From contig JAURVB010012964.1 in NCBI GenBank assembly GCA_033002965.1, positions 310,001 through 374,000 on the forward strand: a DNA stretch of 64,000 nt. The letters are read 5' to 3'. Of the stretch, positions 22,185 through 34,120 are shown in pieces; position 1 is the stretch's first letter, and the number at the start of each line of letters is the position of its first letter. Below the pieces are notes generated by a model. That model was given only the letters and a program-made list of their open reading frames with translations. It ran no database searches and was not told the origin of the DNA. This stretch comes from Piper betle (lineage: Eukaryota; Streptophyta; Magnoliopsida; Piperales; Piperaceae). The position numbers and the translations under genes are program-made.

Positions 22185-24364
22185 GGAGAAAGGATTGCTG
22201 TAATTGAGCACAGCCATCTTGGTTGTGCTCAATTTTTTCAGCCATTGGATTGAATCCAACGTCTGAAAAAACCCAAGCACCATCTTCCCCCACCTGCTCC
22301 CGCTCTCGCTCCCAACATTGCCGCGCCGATCGCCGCCAACACCACTATTTTTGCCGGCGCCGCCTTGGGTCACCAGGGGCAGTTCGGGTTTGGGAAAGAA
22401 TCGGGAAGCGGGGGGGACGGGGCTAGGGATGGTCTCCTGGCGGTGACGGCGATTTCTGGCAGAGGCATTGCCGGCGATGACCGAGGTTGCTTTCTCGTTC
22501 CTGAACAGCACCTCAAGTTGGACAGAGGTTGGCGACAACAAGGGAGCAGCGGTGATGTCAGCGGTTGGACGGAGGCCGGCAACTCTCCAAGAAACAGAGC
22601 AGAGAGGGGCGGCTAATAGGGTAAGGGAAAGAGAAAGAGGGGAAAGGAAGGGAAAGAGGGGCGGCGCTGGCCGGCGGTGGTGCAGGTGACGGCGGCGGCA
22701 AGGTCGCCGGCGGTCGGGGTGGAGCAGCAAAAACAGAGGAGGGGGGATGATCGTCGGTAGGGAGAAACAGGGGAGGCGGGGGGCTCGATGGTAATTTCGT
22801 AATTAAAACTTGACTCGGTCCCGACTTGAGTCAATATTATAAAAATTGATCTCAAAAAATAAAAAAATATATAGTAAAATATGATAAAATAAAATAATCG
22901 AGTTCTAATAAATTATTTTATTTTATGGTATTTTAATCTATTTTTTTAATATTTTTTGGGATTTATTTAGTAATATTGACTTGAGTCGAGATCGAGTCAA
23001 ATTTTATTACAAAACTACCCCTCTCAAAAAATATGAACAAAATAGGATAAAATACCATAAAATAAAATAATCCATTATAATTCAATTATTTTATTTTATG
23101 ATATTTTCCTATATTTTTTTATATTTTCGGGATTTATTTTATAATAAAAAATTAACTCACTCCCGACTAGAGTCTATATTACGAAATATATCCCGAAAAT
23201 AATTTAAAAATATAATAAAATACCATAAAATAAAATAATTGAGTTCTAATGAATTATTTTATCTTATGATATTTTAATATTTTTTCATATTTTTTAAGAT
23301 TTATTTCGTAATATTGACACGAGATGGGAAGGAAATTGGCAGGGATAGTTTTGTAATAAAAACTTTATTCGATCCCGACTAGAGTCAATATTGCGAAATA
23401 AATCCCTAAATATATAAAAAAATTCAGGAAAATACCAGAAAATAAAATAATCGAATTCTAATGGATTATTTTATTTTATGGTATTTTACCCTATTTTGTT
23501 CATATTTTTTGAGAGGGGTAGTTTTGTAATAAAAACTTGACCCGGTCTCGACTCGAGTCAATATTACGAAATAAATCCCAAAAAATATTAAAAAAATAGA
23601 TTAAAATACCATAAAATAAAATAATCTATTAGAACTCGATTATTTTATTTTATCATATTTTACTATATTTTTTTATTTTTTGAGATCAATTTTTATAATA
23701 TTAACTCAAGTCGGGACCGAGTCAAGTTTTAATTATGACATTGCCATTGAGCCCCCGCCTCCCCTATTTCTCCCTACCGACGATCATCCCCCCTCCTCTG
23801 TTTTTTCTGCTCCACCCCAACCACCGGCGACCTCACCGCCGCCGTCACCTGCACCACCGTCCGGCCAGCGCCGCCCCTCTTTCCCTTCCTTTTCCCCTCT
23901 TCTCTTTCCCTTACCCTATTAGCCGCCCCTCTCTGCTCGGTTTCTTGGAGAGTTGCCGGCCTCCGTCCAACCGCCGACATCACCACCACTCCCTTGTCGT
24001 CGCCAACCTCCGTCCAACTTGAGGTGCCGTTCAGGAACGAGAAAGTAGCCACCTTCTATAGCAGCCACGAGAAAGCAACCTCAGTCGCCGCCGGCAATCG
24101 TCGTCACCACCGGGCTACCATCCCTAGCCCCCCCCTCTTCCCGATTCTTCCCCAAGCTCGGACTACCCCGGGTGGCCCATGGCGGCGCCAGCAAAAACAG
24201 TGGTGTTGGCGGCGATTGGCGCGGCAACATCGGGCGAGAGCGGGAGCGGGAGCAAGGGGGAAGATGGTGCTTGGGTTTTTTCAGTTGTTGGATTCAATCC
24301 AACGGCTGAAAAAAATTGAGCACAGCCAAGATGGCTGCGCTCAATTACAGCAATCTCATTCTCT
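22185..24364. mobile_element. Foldback (long inverted repeat) element
   Basis: The left arm from GGAGAAAGGATTGCTG and the right arm ending CAGCAATCTCATTCTC are reverse complements over about 1.08 kb each, meeting near 23270-23290. Outer arms are GC-rich (CCGCCGCC-type), inner arms very AT-rich with repeated TCGACTCGAGTCAA-like palindromes and AAATAAAATAATC...GATTATTTTATTT motifs. Both outer ends adjoin TATATATATA. A small internal hairpin (TTGAGCACAGCC..GGTTGTGCTCAA) sits at each tip. No transposase is present; the open frames are mirror images of each other. The superfamily is unassigned. Confidence 0.85.
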
Positions 24365-26395
24365 ATATATATATACACACACAAATTTAGTGGATAAACA
24401 TAAGCTGGTAATAGAATATCGATGATAAAGAGAGACATATAAGCAAAAACAAGTAGAAGGAAATCTAGTGTGATCTTGACTTTATATTGAAAAAATAATG
24501 TGATCTTGTCTCTTCTTTCCTTTTCATCACACTTTTCATCCAAGCTCGAGTTCATCTCTTATTAGTTATATATTAAACATCAAACTTGATTTGAGACGTA
24601 CCAGCAAGAAAAGATTTTGAAGTCGACGTTTGTAGATTTGCAATAAAGATAGGTCAATACGCTCAACAACTGGGGGGCATATGCTTGGGTGATACATATC
24701 AAAAATTTAAATATTATATCAATTATCAAACTGGATTTATAAATCTTGCGAGTATAATTGTCCTCCTCAATCGAACTTAGATTTTTAAATCATAATTAAT
24801 GTATTTTATCAAATATTGCAAATATTGTTTATGATCAATATTCAATTAAATACCTGGTTAAATTACCATAATTTAATATAAAGTGTTCTGGTCAAATTAA
24901 TTTAGAATTAAAAATGGGGTATGAATTAAAATAGTATCAAGGCTTAAACCATACTGAATTAGAAGTGGGCACACAGTTTACCGGGTAGAATCGGCAAGTG
25001 TAATATAGTATTCAAAACTATAATCCATATCATGATCATTGGGATCGTTGTTCGTTAGACGAAATGAACCCAAGTTTTGTTCTTCATCGGCTCATTTGAT
25101 CATTTCAAGATCACATCAAACCTAGTGGTATTCCAGCCATTGATTCTAGTTTGAATATTCCTCAACAAAGTTTAATTTGTACTTACCAATATTCTTCTTT
25201 TGTATAATTTATATTCATATTAATTTGATATAAAAATCAATATATTATTTTTAGTATAAAATTCTACAACCATACATCAAAACTTCATATTAAAGTTTAA
25301 AATTTTTACTATGCGATGTTCTTTAATTATTTCCGTTAAATGTCATGAAGGAAATCTAATACAAATATTTAAAACATTATTTTTTATATAAAATATTGAG
25401 CTGACATAAGCCTAAGCTCACTTCATTTGACTTTGAAATTTAAAATCAATTTTTTTCAAATCACACATCGAATCAAATCAAGCTTGCAACAACATTAAAT
25501 TGATCATAAGCTTTGATATTGGCAAGACTAGTGCTCAATGACGAACACTTGTTATCTATCCAGATTATTCGGTGCCTTAATTGAAAGACGAAGTCAATGC
25601 TAAATCAGAGCTAAGTGTTGTTTAGTTGAATGTAGGCAACGTATAAATTGGTAGAGGCACTTGGCGCAAAACATCACATATCAAAATAATAAAGAGGGAC
25701 CAAACACTCTTTTTTTCAGAGGCTTCAACAAAACTCTGTAAGGAACTACATTTTGCCAAACTTAAATTTTTTATTATTGTAACAAAAGAAAGAATTTGTA
25801 TAAAATTTTCTTGAAATATTTTATAAAGTCGCCATGAATTTAAAATGTTTTATAAAGTCACCATGAATTTGATTAAAGTAGATAGTCTAAGTGAAAGCCT
25901 AATGATTTAATATCTTAATTAGAGATTGATTTTAAAGATAATCTCTGATTGAATGGGAGATGGGTTATAATAATTTAATTTATTTTTTATTTTTATTATA
26001 TATTGATTGATTAAATCTCCTATGGTCCATTAAAGTATGATTTTTAACTCTCTTTTATTAATAATAGACAAGATGTGGCGTTACGGGCAATTTATATTAT
26101 AAATAAATTTTAATTTTATAAACTCTCGATGAATAATAAAATAGACTATATAATAATTTAATATTTTAGATATAAATTTTAATTAACTTTGACTATAAAG
26201 ATACACTATAATTATTTGACTTATTAATTTTATTATTTTTATTATATTTTGATTAATTAAATCTCATCCTTTTAACATAGGTCAGTAATTATTTTATTAC
26301 TAAGAGTAGATAAAAGTCAATGTGCATCACTTATTACCTGCCTCCTTGAGAATTGCTATGCAATCCAATAGCCTTGTAAAGTCCTCCCCATTCCT
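24365..26395. other. AT-rich intergenic DNA upstream of the carboxylesterase
   Basis: No gene is found. A short duplication (TTTTATAAAGTCGCCATGAATTT, near 25820 and 25850) and a diffuse AT-rich repeat at 26085-26260, whose relative lies in the carboxylesterase intron (27590-27770), are the only structure noticed. Confidence 0.5.
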
Positions 26396-26875
26396 CACTC
26401 TTTTAATTTGACCGGAACTTGCACCTAGTAATATTTAATTGATCATCACATTAATTTGTACCGATCTAGGTTCTTCAATTGTTAAAAAATGCTTTGTGAG
26501 TTGTCTCTTCTCCTTATCTTCTTCTATTGTTCATCCTTTGTATTCATTTCCATGTCACTCTTTTAATTTGACCCGGACTTGCACCCAGTAATATTTAATT
26601 GATCATCACATTAATTTGTACTGATCTAGGTTCTTCAAGTGTTAAAAAATGGTTGGTGAACTGTCTCTTCTCTTTATCTTCTTCTATTGTTTACCCTTCT
26701 TATTCCTTTCCATGTCACTCTTTTTATTTGACCCGGACTTGCACCCAGTAATATCTAATTGATCATCCCATTAATTTGTACCGATCTAGGTTCTTCAATT
26801 GTTAAAAAATGAGTGGTGAACTGTCTCATCTCTTTATCTTCTTCTATTCTTTACATGCATTCCTTCCATCTCAAA
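26396..26875 (+). repeat. Three tandem 160 bp units forming the carboxylesterase leader
   Basis: CACTCTTTTAATTTGACC recurs at 26396, 26556 and 26716, exactly 160 bp apart. Units are highly similar and each holds an ATG (26489, 26649, 26809) followed by GTG..CTGTCTC. The third upstream ATG opens a 62-codon frame that overlaps the esterase start out of frame. This is probably promoter/5' UTR sequence that was duplicated twice. Confidence 0.85.
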
Positions 26876-26888
26876 GCTCCTTGTCAAC

Positions 26889-29883
26889 ATGGGCTCCGAC
26901 GTACCTCCGACTGAGGTGGAGAACATTGCCGGCATTGTCCGATACTTCAGCGACTGCACCGTCAAACGGTCCGACCCTACCTTTGACATTGCAGTGACCG
27001 ACAAAGGCTCCGTGGCATGGAAGGACGTCGAATTCGACAAGGTCCACCGCCTATCCGCCCATGTATATAAGCCGTCAGCAGCCAGCGGCAAGTTTCCGGT
27101 CTTCATCTACTTGCATGGTGGCGGCTTCTGCATCGGGTCCTGCACCTGGCCCAACTGCCACAACTACTGCCACCACCTCGCGGACCGCCTTCAGGTCATT
27201 GTAGTTGCACCCAACTACCGTCTCGCCCCAGAGAGCCGCCTTCCGGCTGCCATTGATGATGGCCTTGCTGCCATGTCATGGCTCCGGGACGAGGCGCAGG
27301 CATCAGACGGGTGGCTGGCCGGAGCAGCAGACTTCGGCAGGGTGGTGGTTTGTGGGGATTCCGCCGGGGGTAACATAGCCCACCACCTTGCTGTCAAGAT
27401 CGCTGGCGGGTCTGCGGATCTAGACCCGATTAGGGTCCGAGGATATATCTTGCTTGGGCCCTTCTTTGGTGGGTCGGTTCGGACCCGATCAGAGATGGAG
27501 TGCCCAGAGAATGCGTTATTCAATTTGGAGATTAATGACAGGTATGTATAATAATTACGATAACTAGGCAAGATGTCGCCTCTGTATAACCTACACAGAA
27601 TAAATTTTAATTTTATATATAAAATTTTATTAAATAATGAATTGAATTATAATAATTCAATATCTTCAATATAGATTATAATTGAGTTTAAAAATATGTC
27701 TTATTAGAATGAAAAGATTAATTATAATTATCCTATTTTTTATTATATTTTTAATACAATTAAACAAACTATTATTAGTAAAAAGTTAAAAATTAAAATT
27801 AAACAGATTCAAGCCCAAACGTTTAACCACGACAAATATTTTTGTTATTTTTTAAAAAATTAAGGTTAACGAAATTTAAACTTCTAGGCCTTATGTAAAA
27901 GGTATTTTTATTATATTTTTAATTTTTTTATATTTTAGTTAGTTAATTTTCTTACATTTAATCTTAAGCTGAGTATTGAATTTCTATTTTATTAATAAGA
28001 ATAGATATTAATTAAATTAAGAAAATTATTGCAGCCATGAACACTTAAAATTAATTTTTTGCTGATCTTAACCTTCAAAAAGATTTATTTTATCAAAGGA
28101 TAAAATTTGTTGATTGGCCAACTATGAAAAGTCTTCCTTGTCCGGAAGCCGAATTCACATGTCTACACCCTTTTTTATCAACTAAACATTTAGTAATTTT
28201 TTAATAATTACACTTTTAAACACGAAACGTTTGACCAGGTCCGTCCACCTGACCATGAAGATTTTTCCTAGTGGAAAACCAGCAAAACAAAACTGATCAA
28301 AATTAGTTTTGTATATAGGTTGTAATATCATGTTGCTATGTATTATCTTTTTTTATTGTAGTATCTATGAGGTATTGTGAGATTTTGCCAATGCTGAAAA
28401 ATACTTTTAGGGAACTAATTGTACAATTTTACAAGCCACTTTCATGAGTACATTAATTAATCAATCATACAAAATGTATTGCCTACGAACAATGACTGAG
28501 GTAGGGTAAGATGTATAATGGAGATGAATCATGTTCCACAGTTCATGATAGTTACTATATCTCGATAAAGAAAGTAATATTTTCTTCTATGAATGAGCTT
28601 TTGGCAACGGTGATAAGATTGTTAAAGATATATATGCATGTGAAAGCTACATATATATCTTACCATTTCATTTATATGTACCGACCACCACTTTAGTACC
28701 CCACTATTCTTGCTTGCAAGTGGTTTAATAAAATTAGTAAATAGATTATATTTGCAGGACACTTTCTTAATCAGAACCGATCAAAATAAGATCGCTACTG
28801 ACTAAGAAATATGCAGTTAAAAATTAGTGTACTCGGCAGCCTGCGGGCTTGCCCTGTTGGTTGAGATGTCTTGGGTCGGCTCTCTTAGGCGATGATGGAG
28901 TACTAACTACTTTAACACCACTAACAGGTGGGTATGTCTGCCTTGTCACAAAATAAAAAAAGGAAGGACATTGTTTTAACTTTCCATGTTCATGTTAATC
29001 TAGCAGCTTTTAGCCAAATCATTACCTAACAAGAAAGAAGAAAAGAGAGAAGCCTCTTGAGGATGGGTACTTTTAAAACGAGGATCATATGATTTCTGGC
29101 TTCAAAGGGATTTACATTTTTTGATTCCCAACACCCTTCAAAAGGGACTCCTGAAGTATTTTTATTGCTTAAAAGTTATTGTCTTCATATGAAAACCAAC
29201 TGTCATTGTTCATGCATGTTCGTCTTCTTGGTCAGATTCACATTTAAAGATGCCTCATTGGAAGCAGTCTTTAACTCTTAGATCTTAATATTGATACAGT
29301 ACCATTGATCCATATCTTGACTATTTCTTCATCTTATCAAATTTGAAATGTTCCCAATTGATCGACATGTGAGATACATTTTACTTTTTCCATCCCCTCA
29401 CTCTTGCTCGGTCAAGATGATAAGGTTTTTTTTCCCCCAAGCAAGATGATATGGTTAAAGACGAGGAATCCAACTAGATTTTATGAATATTCATATTACT
29501 AAATTGAGAAGATCAGCCAAAATAGTTGGTTTGAGTGCCTTACCCTCGCATGATTTTTTGTTACTCACAGGTTTTGGAGACTTTCTTTACCGCCAGGGGC
29601 AAACAGAGACCATCCCTTTTCTAATCCATTTGGACCGGGAAGTCAAGACCTTGAATCGTTGAGCTTGGACCCCATTCTAGTTGTTGTGGGAAGTGATGAT
29701 CTGCTAAGAGACAGAGCTGAGTATTATGCCAAGAAACTCAAAGAATGGCGAAAGCATATTGAGTTTATTGAGTTCAAGGGGCAGAAACATGGCTTCTCCC
29801 TCACAAATCCTTCCTCAGAAGAATCAGAAAAGTTGAACAAAATCATGGAGCAGTTCATCTCCCAGATTAGTGACTCAAACTAA
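26889..29883 (+). CDS. Carboxylesterase (plant CXE family, alpha/beta hydrolase)
   Basis: Two exons, 26889-27541 and 29571-29883, joined across a GT-AG phase-2 intron (ACAG/GTATGT ... ACTCACAG/GTTTTGG), give 321 residues, the usual size of this family. Landmarks: oxyanion-hole HGGGF (residues 76-80), nucleophile in GDSAGG (Ser158), Asp261 in SDDLLRDR and His291 in KHGF complete the catalytic triad. NYRLAPE (109-115) and FWRLSLPPGANRDHP (219-233) are family signatures. The start ATG lies in a good context (AACATGGGC) and matches the usual MGS... N-terminus. No signal peptide or membrane segment is seen, so it is probably cytosolic. The family hydrolyses small acyl esters and includes the HSR203-like enzymes and the GID1 gibberellin receptors. 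This protein keeps the catalytic His, so an enzyme is more likely than a receptor. The substrate is unknown. Confidence 0.9.
27542..29570 (+). other. Intron of the carboxylesterase gene (2029 bp)
   Basis: Canonical GTATGT donor and TTTTTTGTTACTCACAG acceptor. It holds an AT-rich repeat (27590-27770) similar to one upstream of the gene, and a GC-richer patch at about 28835-28960 with an A-rich tail that could be a transposon scrap. No coding sequence. Confidence 0.85.
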
Positions 29884-30306
29884 AACCCTCAGTAGTTGTC
29901 AAGTATGATAAGTGTGTGCTTCATAAAACCATTTTCATCAGTATTGTCTGTCTAAAGTAAGAAGACTAAGGATTAAGAATGCGACCAGCCTCGAGGTGGC
30001 AATTTCAACTTGTACCAAGTCGACGAAATTCACCATATTTGCCGGTACAGTTTAACCTGCAATCCAATAAATTCACCTAAAAAAGCAGCACACCACTTAA
30101 GGTATAGATTTATAGCATTTGAAAATCAAATTTTTCAATAACGGCTCCAATTATGAAAACATTAGAAAAGCCTAATGAAGGAAGCTTTTAATTTGATGTA
30201 CATCACAAAACAACTTCTTCAGCTCAACTTAAAACGGCATAGCGATCCTAATTGAGGATATCAAAAATTCAGAACTTTCCAAAGCACATGGTTTACAGCA
30301 TAGCAA
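29884..30306. other. Intergenic space between convergent genes
   Basis: Contains the 3' untranslated ends of the carboxylesterase (+) and OST4 (-). No distinct gene. No strong polyadenylation motif was pinned down. Confidence 0.6.
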
Positions 30307-30420
30307 CTAGTTTCCTTCATACTTAGCATCTGCCATGACGTAATGGTATGCTATAACCAATATGAATATAAAAACTCCAAGAAAATTAGCAAAGAATCCC
30401 AGATCCTGAGCATTAATCAT
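30307..30420 (-). CDS. OST4: OST4, oligosaccharyltransferase subunit 4 (37 aa)
   Basis: A complete minus-strand frame from ATG (30420-30418) to TAG (30309-30307) encodes 37 residues: [12 protein letters not shown], a hydrophobic helix [17 protein letters not shown] (about 13-29), then ADAKYEGN. Length, single transmembrane segment and the [11 protein letters not shown]...[12 protein letters not shown] pattern match plant OST4. This mini-subunit of the ER oligosaccharyltransferase stabilises the catalytic STT3 subunit and so supports N-glycosylation. The ATG is immediately preceded by TTTTTTTGTGGCAG, a good 3' splice site, so an intron probably ends just before the start codon. No lesion is visible. 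It is convergent with the carboxylesterase. It could be a retained duplicate; the intact frame argues for function. Confidence 0.9.
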   Translation of the reverse strand: MINAQDLGFFANFLGVFIFILVIAYHYVMADAKYEGN

Positions 30421-30691
30421 CTGCCACAAAAAAACATGTGAAAGAAGAAAATGGATAAAATTGAAACTAACTTTTGACACTTAGATTAAACACAACTTTA
30501 AAATAAATATTAAAAGAAGAAAATGGCTCTACCATGAAATAATAACCACAACACCCTTCATAAATGGATGTCAGATTAAACAAAAACAATTTGACATTGT
30601 TGCATGTATAATCAACATTTAAGTTATAACTGTTTCCATGAGTGCAGACCTTTCAACATTTAAACCAAACCGACTAATAAGAACTCGTAGA

Positions 30692-31945
30692 TAGGGCTGT
30701 TCGCGGGCCAGTCCGAGTCAGATTTTCCAAAGCTCATGACCAGCTCGTTCATGGTTATAACGAGTTTGGGTTTTATTTGATCCGAATCGGGCTTTCAAAA
30801 TTTTCAGTTCGAGTCGGGCTTCTAAAATACGCTAGGGATCGAGCTCGATCCAAGCCCATATAAAGGATAGCTTCGAGCCTTTTCAAGCTTTCCATCAAGG
30901 TATGGGAGAAGGAGCGGCGCCGCCAGCCATTCGTGATTAGGGTTGGGAAAAGTAGTGGCAGCCGGTGGCGGCGACAGCCGGCGTTGGAATCCGCATAGAC
31001 TTGCTTTCCTCTTCTCCCCCTCCTCTCCCATGAAGGTAAATCCCAAATTCCTCAAAGATCTCTCCTTTTTTCATAAATTTTCGATATCCGATTCTTTTTT
31101 GACCGATTCACTTGCTGACCTCCGATTTGGGTTTGTGGCTTTTGGTGCCGGATTTGTGGGTGTTTCGTTTGTGTCATTGATCAATTGGTATTTGGGGTTG
31201 TTGTTTGCCATTCGCTTCTTCTGCGAGCGCAATTCGATCAGTGTTCAAGGGTGAGGCTCAGATGGGCAGGTGGAAGAAGAACAAGCAGTTGTTGGATTTG
31301 GTGAGTCGGTAGGGTGGTTGTTGTTTGGATTGTGGGCGATCATGAATTTCTGTTACTTTCGAGGTTTCTTATCTGCCGATTTGTTGGTTTTTAGGGGCTG
31401 AACGGTGGGGAGGTTCATAACACTAGCCCAGAGCATCATTGGAAGCTTGAGCAGGACTCGAAAGGCTCTTGCACATGGCCACCCTACCGCTTCATTGTTA
31501 CAAGTATAACAGATTTTTCTGGTGATCATGATTGTTTCAAATGCTTGTTTTTCATGACAAATGCTATTATATATCCAACATGATTTACAACTTCCAGTTT
31601 TGTCCGATGGCTCCTTCACACCATGGCAACCTAGTGACGATGTGTTCTTGTGAAGTTTTAGAAGCTTATCGCATCGTAGGTCAATAACAATCTCCATGTT
31701 TAGAGTTTCTATAGGGTTGAGTCGAATCAAGTCAAGTTACGAGTCGATTTGATTCACGAGTTGAATTTTTCTCTAGTCGACTCGAATCGAGTTTTATTAA
31801 ACTCGGGACCGATTCATAAAGGAATGAGTCGAGTCGGTTTGGTAATTTCTGAGTTACCGAGTCGAGTTATTTTATCATCGAGTTCAAGTTAAGCCAAGCC
31901 GAATTTTTATAACTCACGAGTTAACTCGGCCCGCGAACAGCCCCA
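30692..31945. mobile_element. hAT-type non-autonomous DNA transposon
   Basis: Terminal inverted repeats TAGGGCTGTTCGCGGGCC (left) and TGGGGCTGTTCGCGGGCC (right, reverse complement) are flanked by a perfect 8 bp duplication CTCGTAGA (30684-30691 and 31946-31953), the signature of hAT insertion. Subterminal parts are rich in GAGTCGAGT-like motifs. No transposase is present. The interior (about 30890-31700) is compositionally gene-like. Confidence 0.88.
31262..31580 (+). other. Gene-like segment inside the hAT element (possible capture)
   Basis: ATG at 31262 opens 13 codons (MGRWKKNKQLLDL), followed by a GTGAGT donor at 31301 and a TTGGTTTTTAG acceptor ending 31394. Splicing would continue in frame for about 62 codons to TGA near 31580. 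Upstream, 30940-31060 looks like a GC-rich leader. I do not recognise the protein. It may be a captured host gene fragment, or chance. Confidence 0.3.
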
Positions 31946-33512
31946 CTCGTAGAGTTCAAGTGTAATCATTCTCATCAAGAAGGAATCAACTTCAATAGAT
32001 CAGCACTTTTACTAGTGTTGAGTTGGCTGACATGAACATATTATAAGCGGCTTCTGGTAATTCTTCCACACATTTCACAATCTTTTTTCAAAAACATATA
32101 TTTGCACACTCTACTGAGCAATCTTCTGAAATGAACATTCCATGGTCTAATTTATAAGATCAAGAGCCAAGTTATGTGTTTCATCCATAATTCCAGATGA
32201 ACCAAAACGTATAATTCATGTAAAGTTCAAAAGGCACTAGAAGATATCCCATGGAAGAAATTTTCTCATCGAGATAGAGTACTTAATCAGCGCTTTTCTT
32301 AGTCTTAAGTTGGCTCATACGAAAAGATTATAAGGTGTTTCCAATAATTCTTCAGCACAATTCGTACTCTTTTGTAAAAAGAAATCTCACTTCTATGTAG
32401 TTTATTCAAGTCTGTAATGTATCTAGCAACAACAAATATTTTCCATAGTTTGTCTCCACTTGTTAGCAGGCTGAATTCTAAATTTCTATCATTTACAATG
32501 AGCATATTATGGCCAGCAGTTTCCTCACAACCAAGAAAGAAAACCTATAAAGAGGTTTGAATCATACATTTTCATGACAAAAAGTTCAAATCTGCTCCAT
32601 AAAAAACATAACCAACTTGTTTAAAGTCATGACATTCCCCCCATGGATTTCAGCAAACCCAACATCCAAATCAACACACTTAAAAGGATACCATATACAA
32701 CGTTTCTAAATATACCCAGTAGCCAACCAAAAACTTTTTAAGTGAGAAGGGAGAGCATGAGCATTGTGCTAGAAAGTCAGTGTTAAACAACGTAAGATTC
32801 AGAATCTAACATCCTATGCACCTCCCATTGGATCTTCTCTAATCAGGAGGAAAACACTTGGATATGTTTCGAAATCCAGGGATCTAAACACCACACATTG
32901 AAGAAGCAATAAGTCTAAACCAACCCACCAACATGTCTCCTACAATATCAACTTGGCCAAGCTGTAGGGCATAAAGCCAGATGACAAAAATACCGCTCAA
33001 ACCAACAATAAAATAAACTCGACAACCCCCCTCCCAACGACAACAATAGAAACAGTTCTTTAAACGAAAACAAAGACTAAAACCCTACAACATCCTGGTT
33101 AAAACTTTCAACATAGACATAAAACAACATAAATAAAAGCTCAAACCAGTGGGAGCAACAAGTCCAAACGATTAGAATAAGGCCACAAGCATGTCCAATA
33201 TTTTACAAAATTTAACCTAATCAAGCAATGCGATCAAACCAATTAACAACTAGACCAAGAGAAAACAGCTACTCACACAAACATTGATTAAGAACTCCAC
33301 AACACCCTTCTTCAATCAACTAAAATAGGGTTTGAAAAAACTCGTGATATACATCGCCCTACAATTATTTACAAATCTGAATCAAATTTGCATGAAATTT
33401 CCTCATTCATTGATCATCTCATAAAAACGTAAAATTTTGCAACTTCGCATCCATAGATGATCAATCAAAAATGATAAAAAAGATCTCAGATCAAAATAGA
33501 AAGAATCTTTAC

Positions 33513-33690
33513 CTTGGAAAGCTTTTGCGTCTTCTACGACAACCTCTCGAAACCAAGGAGAGGGAAGATCGACGATGGGGCAAGAGCTCCCCTCTTCCTC
33601 CACGTCGACGTCGGAGTTGGGGTTCGGGCTGCCGAATTTGGACACGAGTCGTCCATCGGACGGTAGCAGTCTTTCGACCACGTTTTCTTC
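33513..33690 (-). promoter_or_regulatory. Candidate 5' UTR exon of OST4
   Basis: GC-rich relative to its surroundings and ends on the minus strand in CTTTCCAAG/GTAAAGATTC, a good donor. It sits about 3.1 kb upstream of the OST4 ATG. A hAT-like element begins just upstream (33698), so the promoter may have been displaced to beyond 34327, where CACGTG (34358) and TTAAATAG occur. This is inference only. Confidence 0.35.
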
Positions 33691-33963
33691 TAAGCCCAGG
33701 GTTGCTAATTGAACGAGCCAGTTCGTGAGCATTTAGCGTTCGGCTCGGCTTGACTCGACTCGAAACTCGACATTTAAATACTCGACTCGAACTCGAATCT
33801 TACGAGCCGAGCTTGAGCAAGGTCAGCGTTCCACTCGACTCAACTCGGTTGTAACTCGAACTCGACTCGTAATTCGACTCGAACTCGACTCGTAGTTCGA
33901 CTCGAACTCGACTCAATAAAATAATATAATAATATAGTCTTTATATTATATTATATTATATTA

Positions 33964-33966
33964 TAT

Positions 33967-34005
<39 letters not shown>

Positions 34006-34014
34006 TATTTATAT
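33964..34014. repeat. (ATTT)n microsatellite
   Basis: About 13 consecutive TTTA/ATTT units. Confidence 0.9.
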
Positions 34015-34049
34015 TTATATATATATGAAATATAATAACAAAGAAGTAA

Positions 34050-34120
34050 GATAGTTGAGATGGCTAAGTATTCACCTTGATGACTTCAAGGTTGTGGGTT
34101 CAAACCACAATGGCCTCATT
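34050..34120 (+). ncRNA. tRNA-like sequence (probable SINE head or tRNA relic)
   Basis: TGTGG-GTTCAAA-CCACA forms a perfect T-arm with a B-box-like GGTTCAAACC. ACCTTGA..TCAAGGT forms a long anticodon-arm-like stem with a 5-base loop. ATGGCTAAGTA resembles an A box. T8 follows (34119) as a polymerase III terminator. The odd anticodon loop argues against a working tRNA. Confidence 0.35.

Larger units (their letters stand above)
30421..33512 (-). other. Probable 5' UTR intron of OST4
   Basis: Inferred from the acceptor at 30422-30421 and a donor-like CCAAG/GTAAAG at 33513/33512. It contains a 1.25 kb hAT-like element (30692-31945) and a diverged direct duplication of about 285 bp (32010-32270 and 32290-32550; GATCAGCACTTTTACTAG versus AATCAGCGCTTTTCTTAG). 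No other gene is seen. RNA evidence would be needed. Confidence 0.45.

Noticed and set aside
21930..22730. 266-codon minus-strand frame spanning the copia flank and foldback arm
   Set aside because: It crosses the boundary of the foldback element, its sequence is mirrored in the other arm, and no domain is visible.
22185..24364. CRISPR-like or terminator-like palindromes
   Set aside because: Repeats are inverted arms of a plant foldback element without regular spacers; no prokaryotic context.
28835..28960. SINE-like patch in the carboxylesterase intron
   Set aside because: A-box-like text and an A-rich tail are present, but I could find no B box and no flanking duplication.
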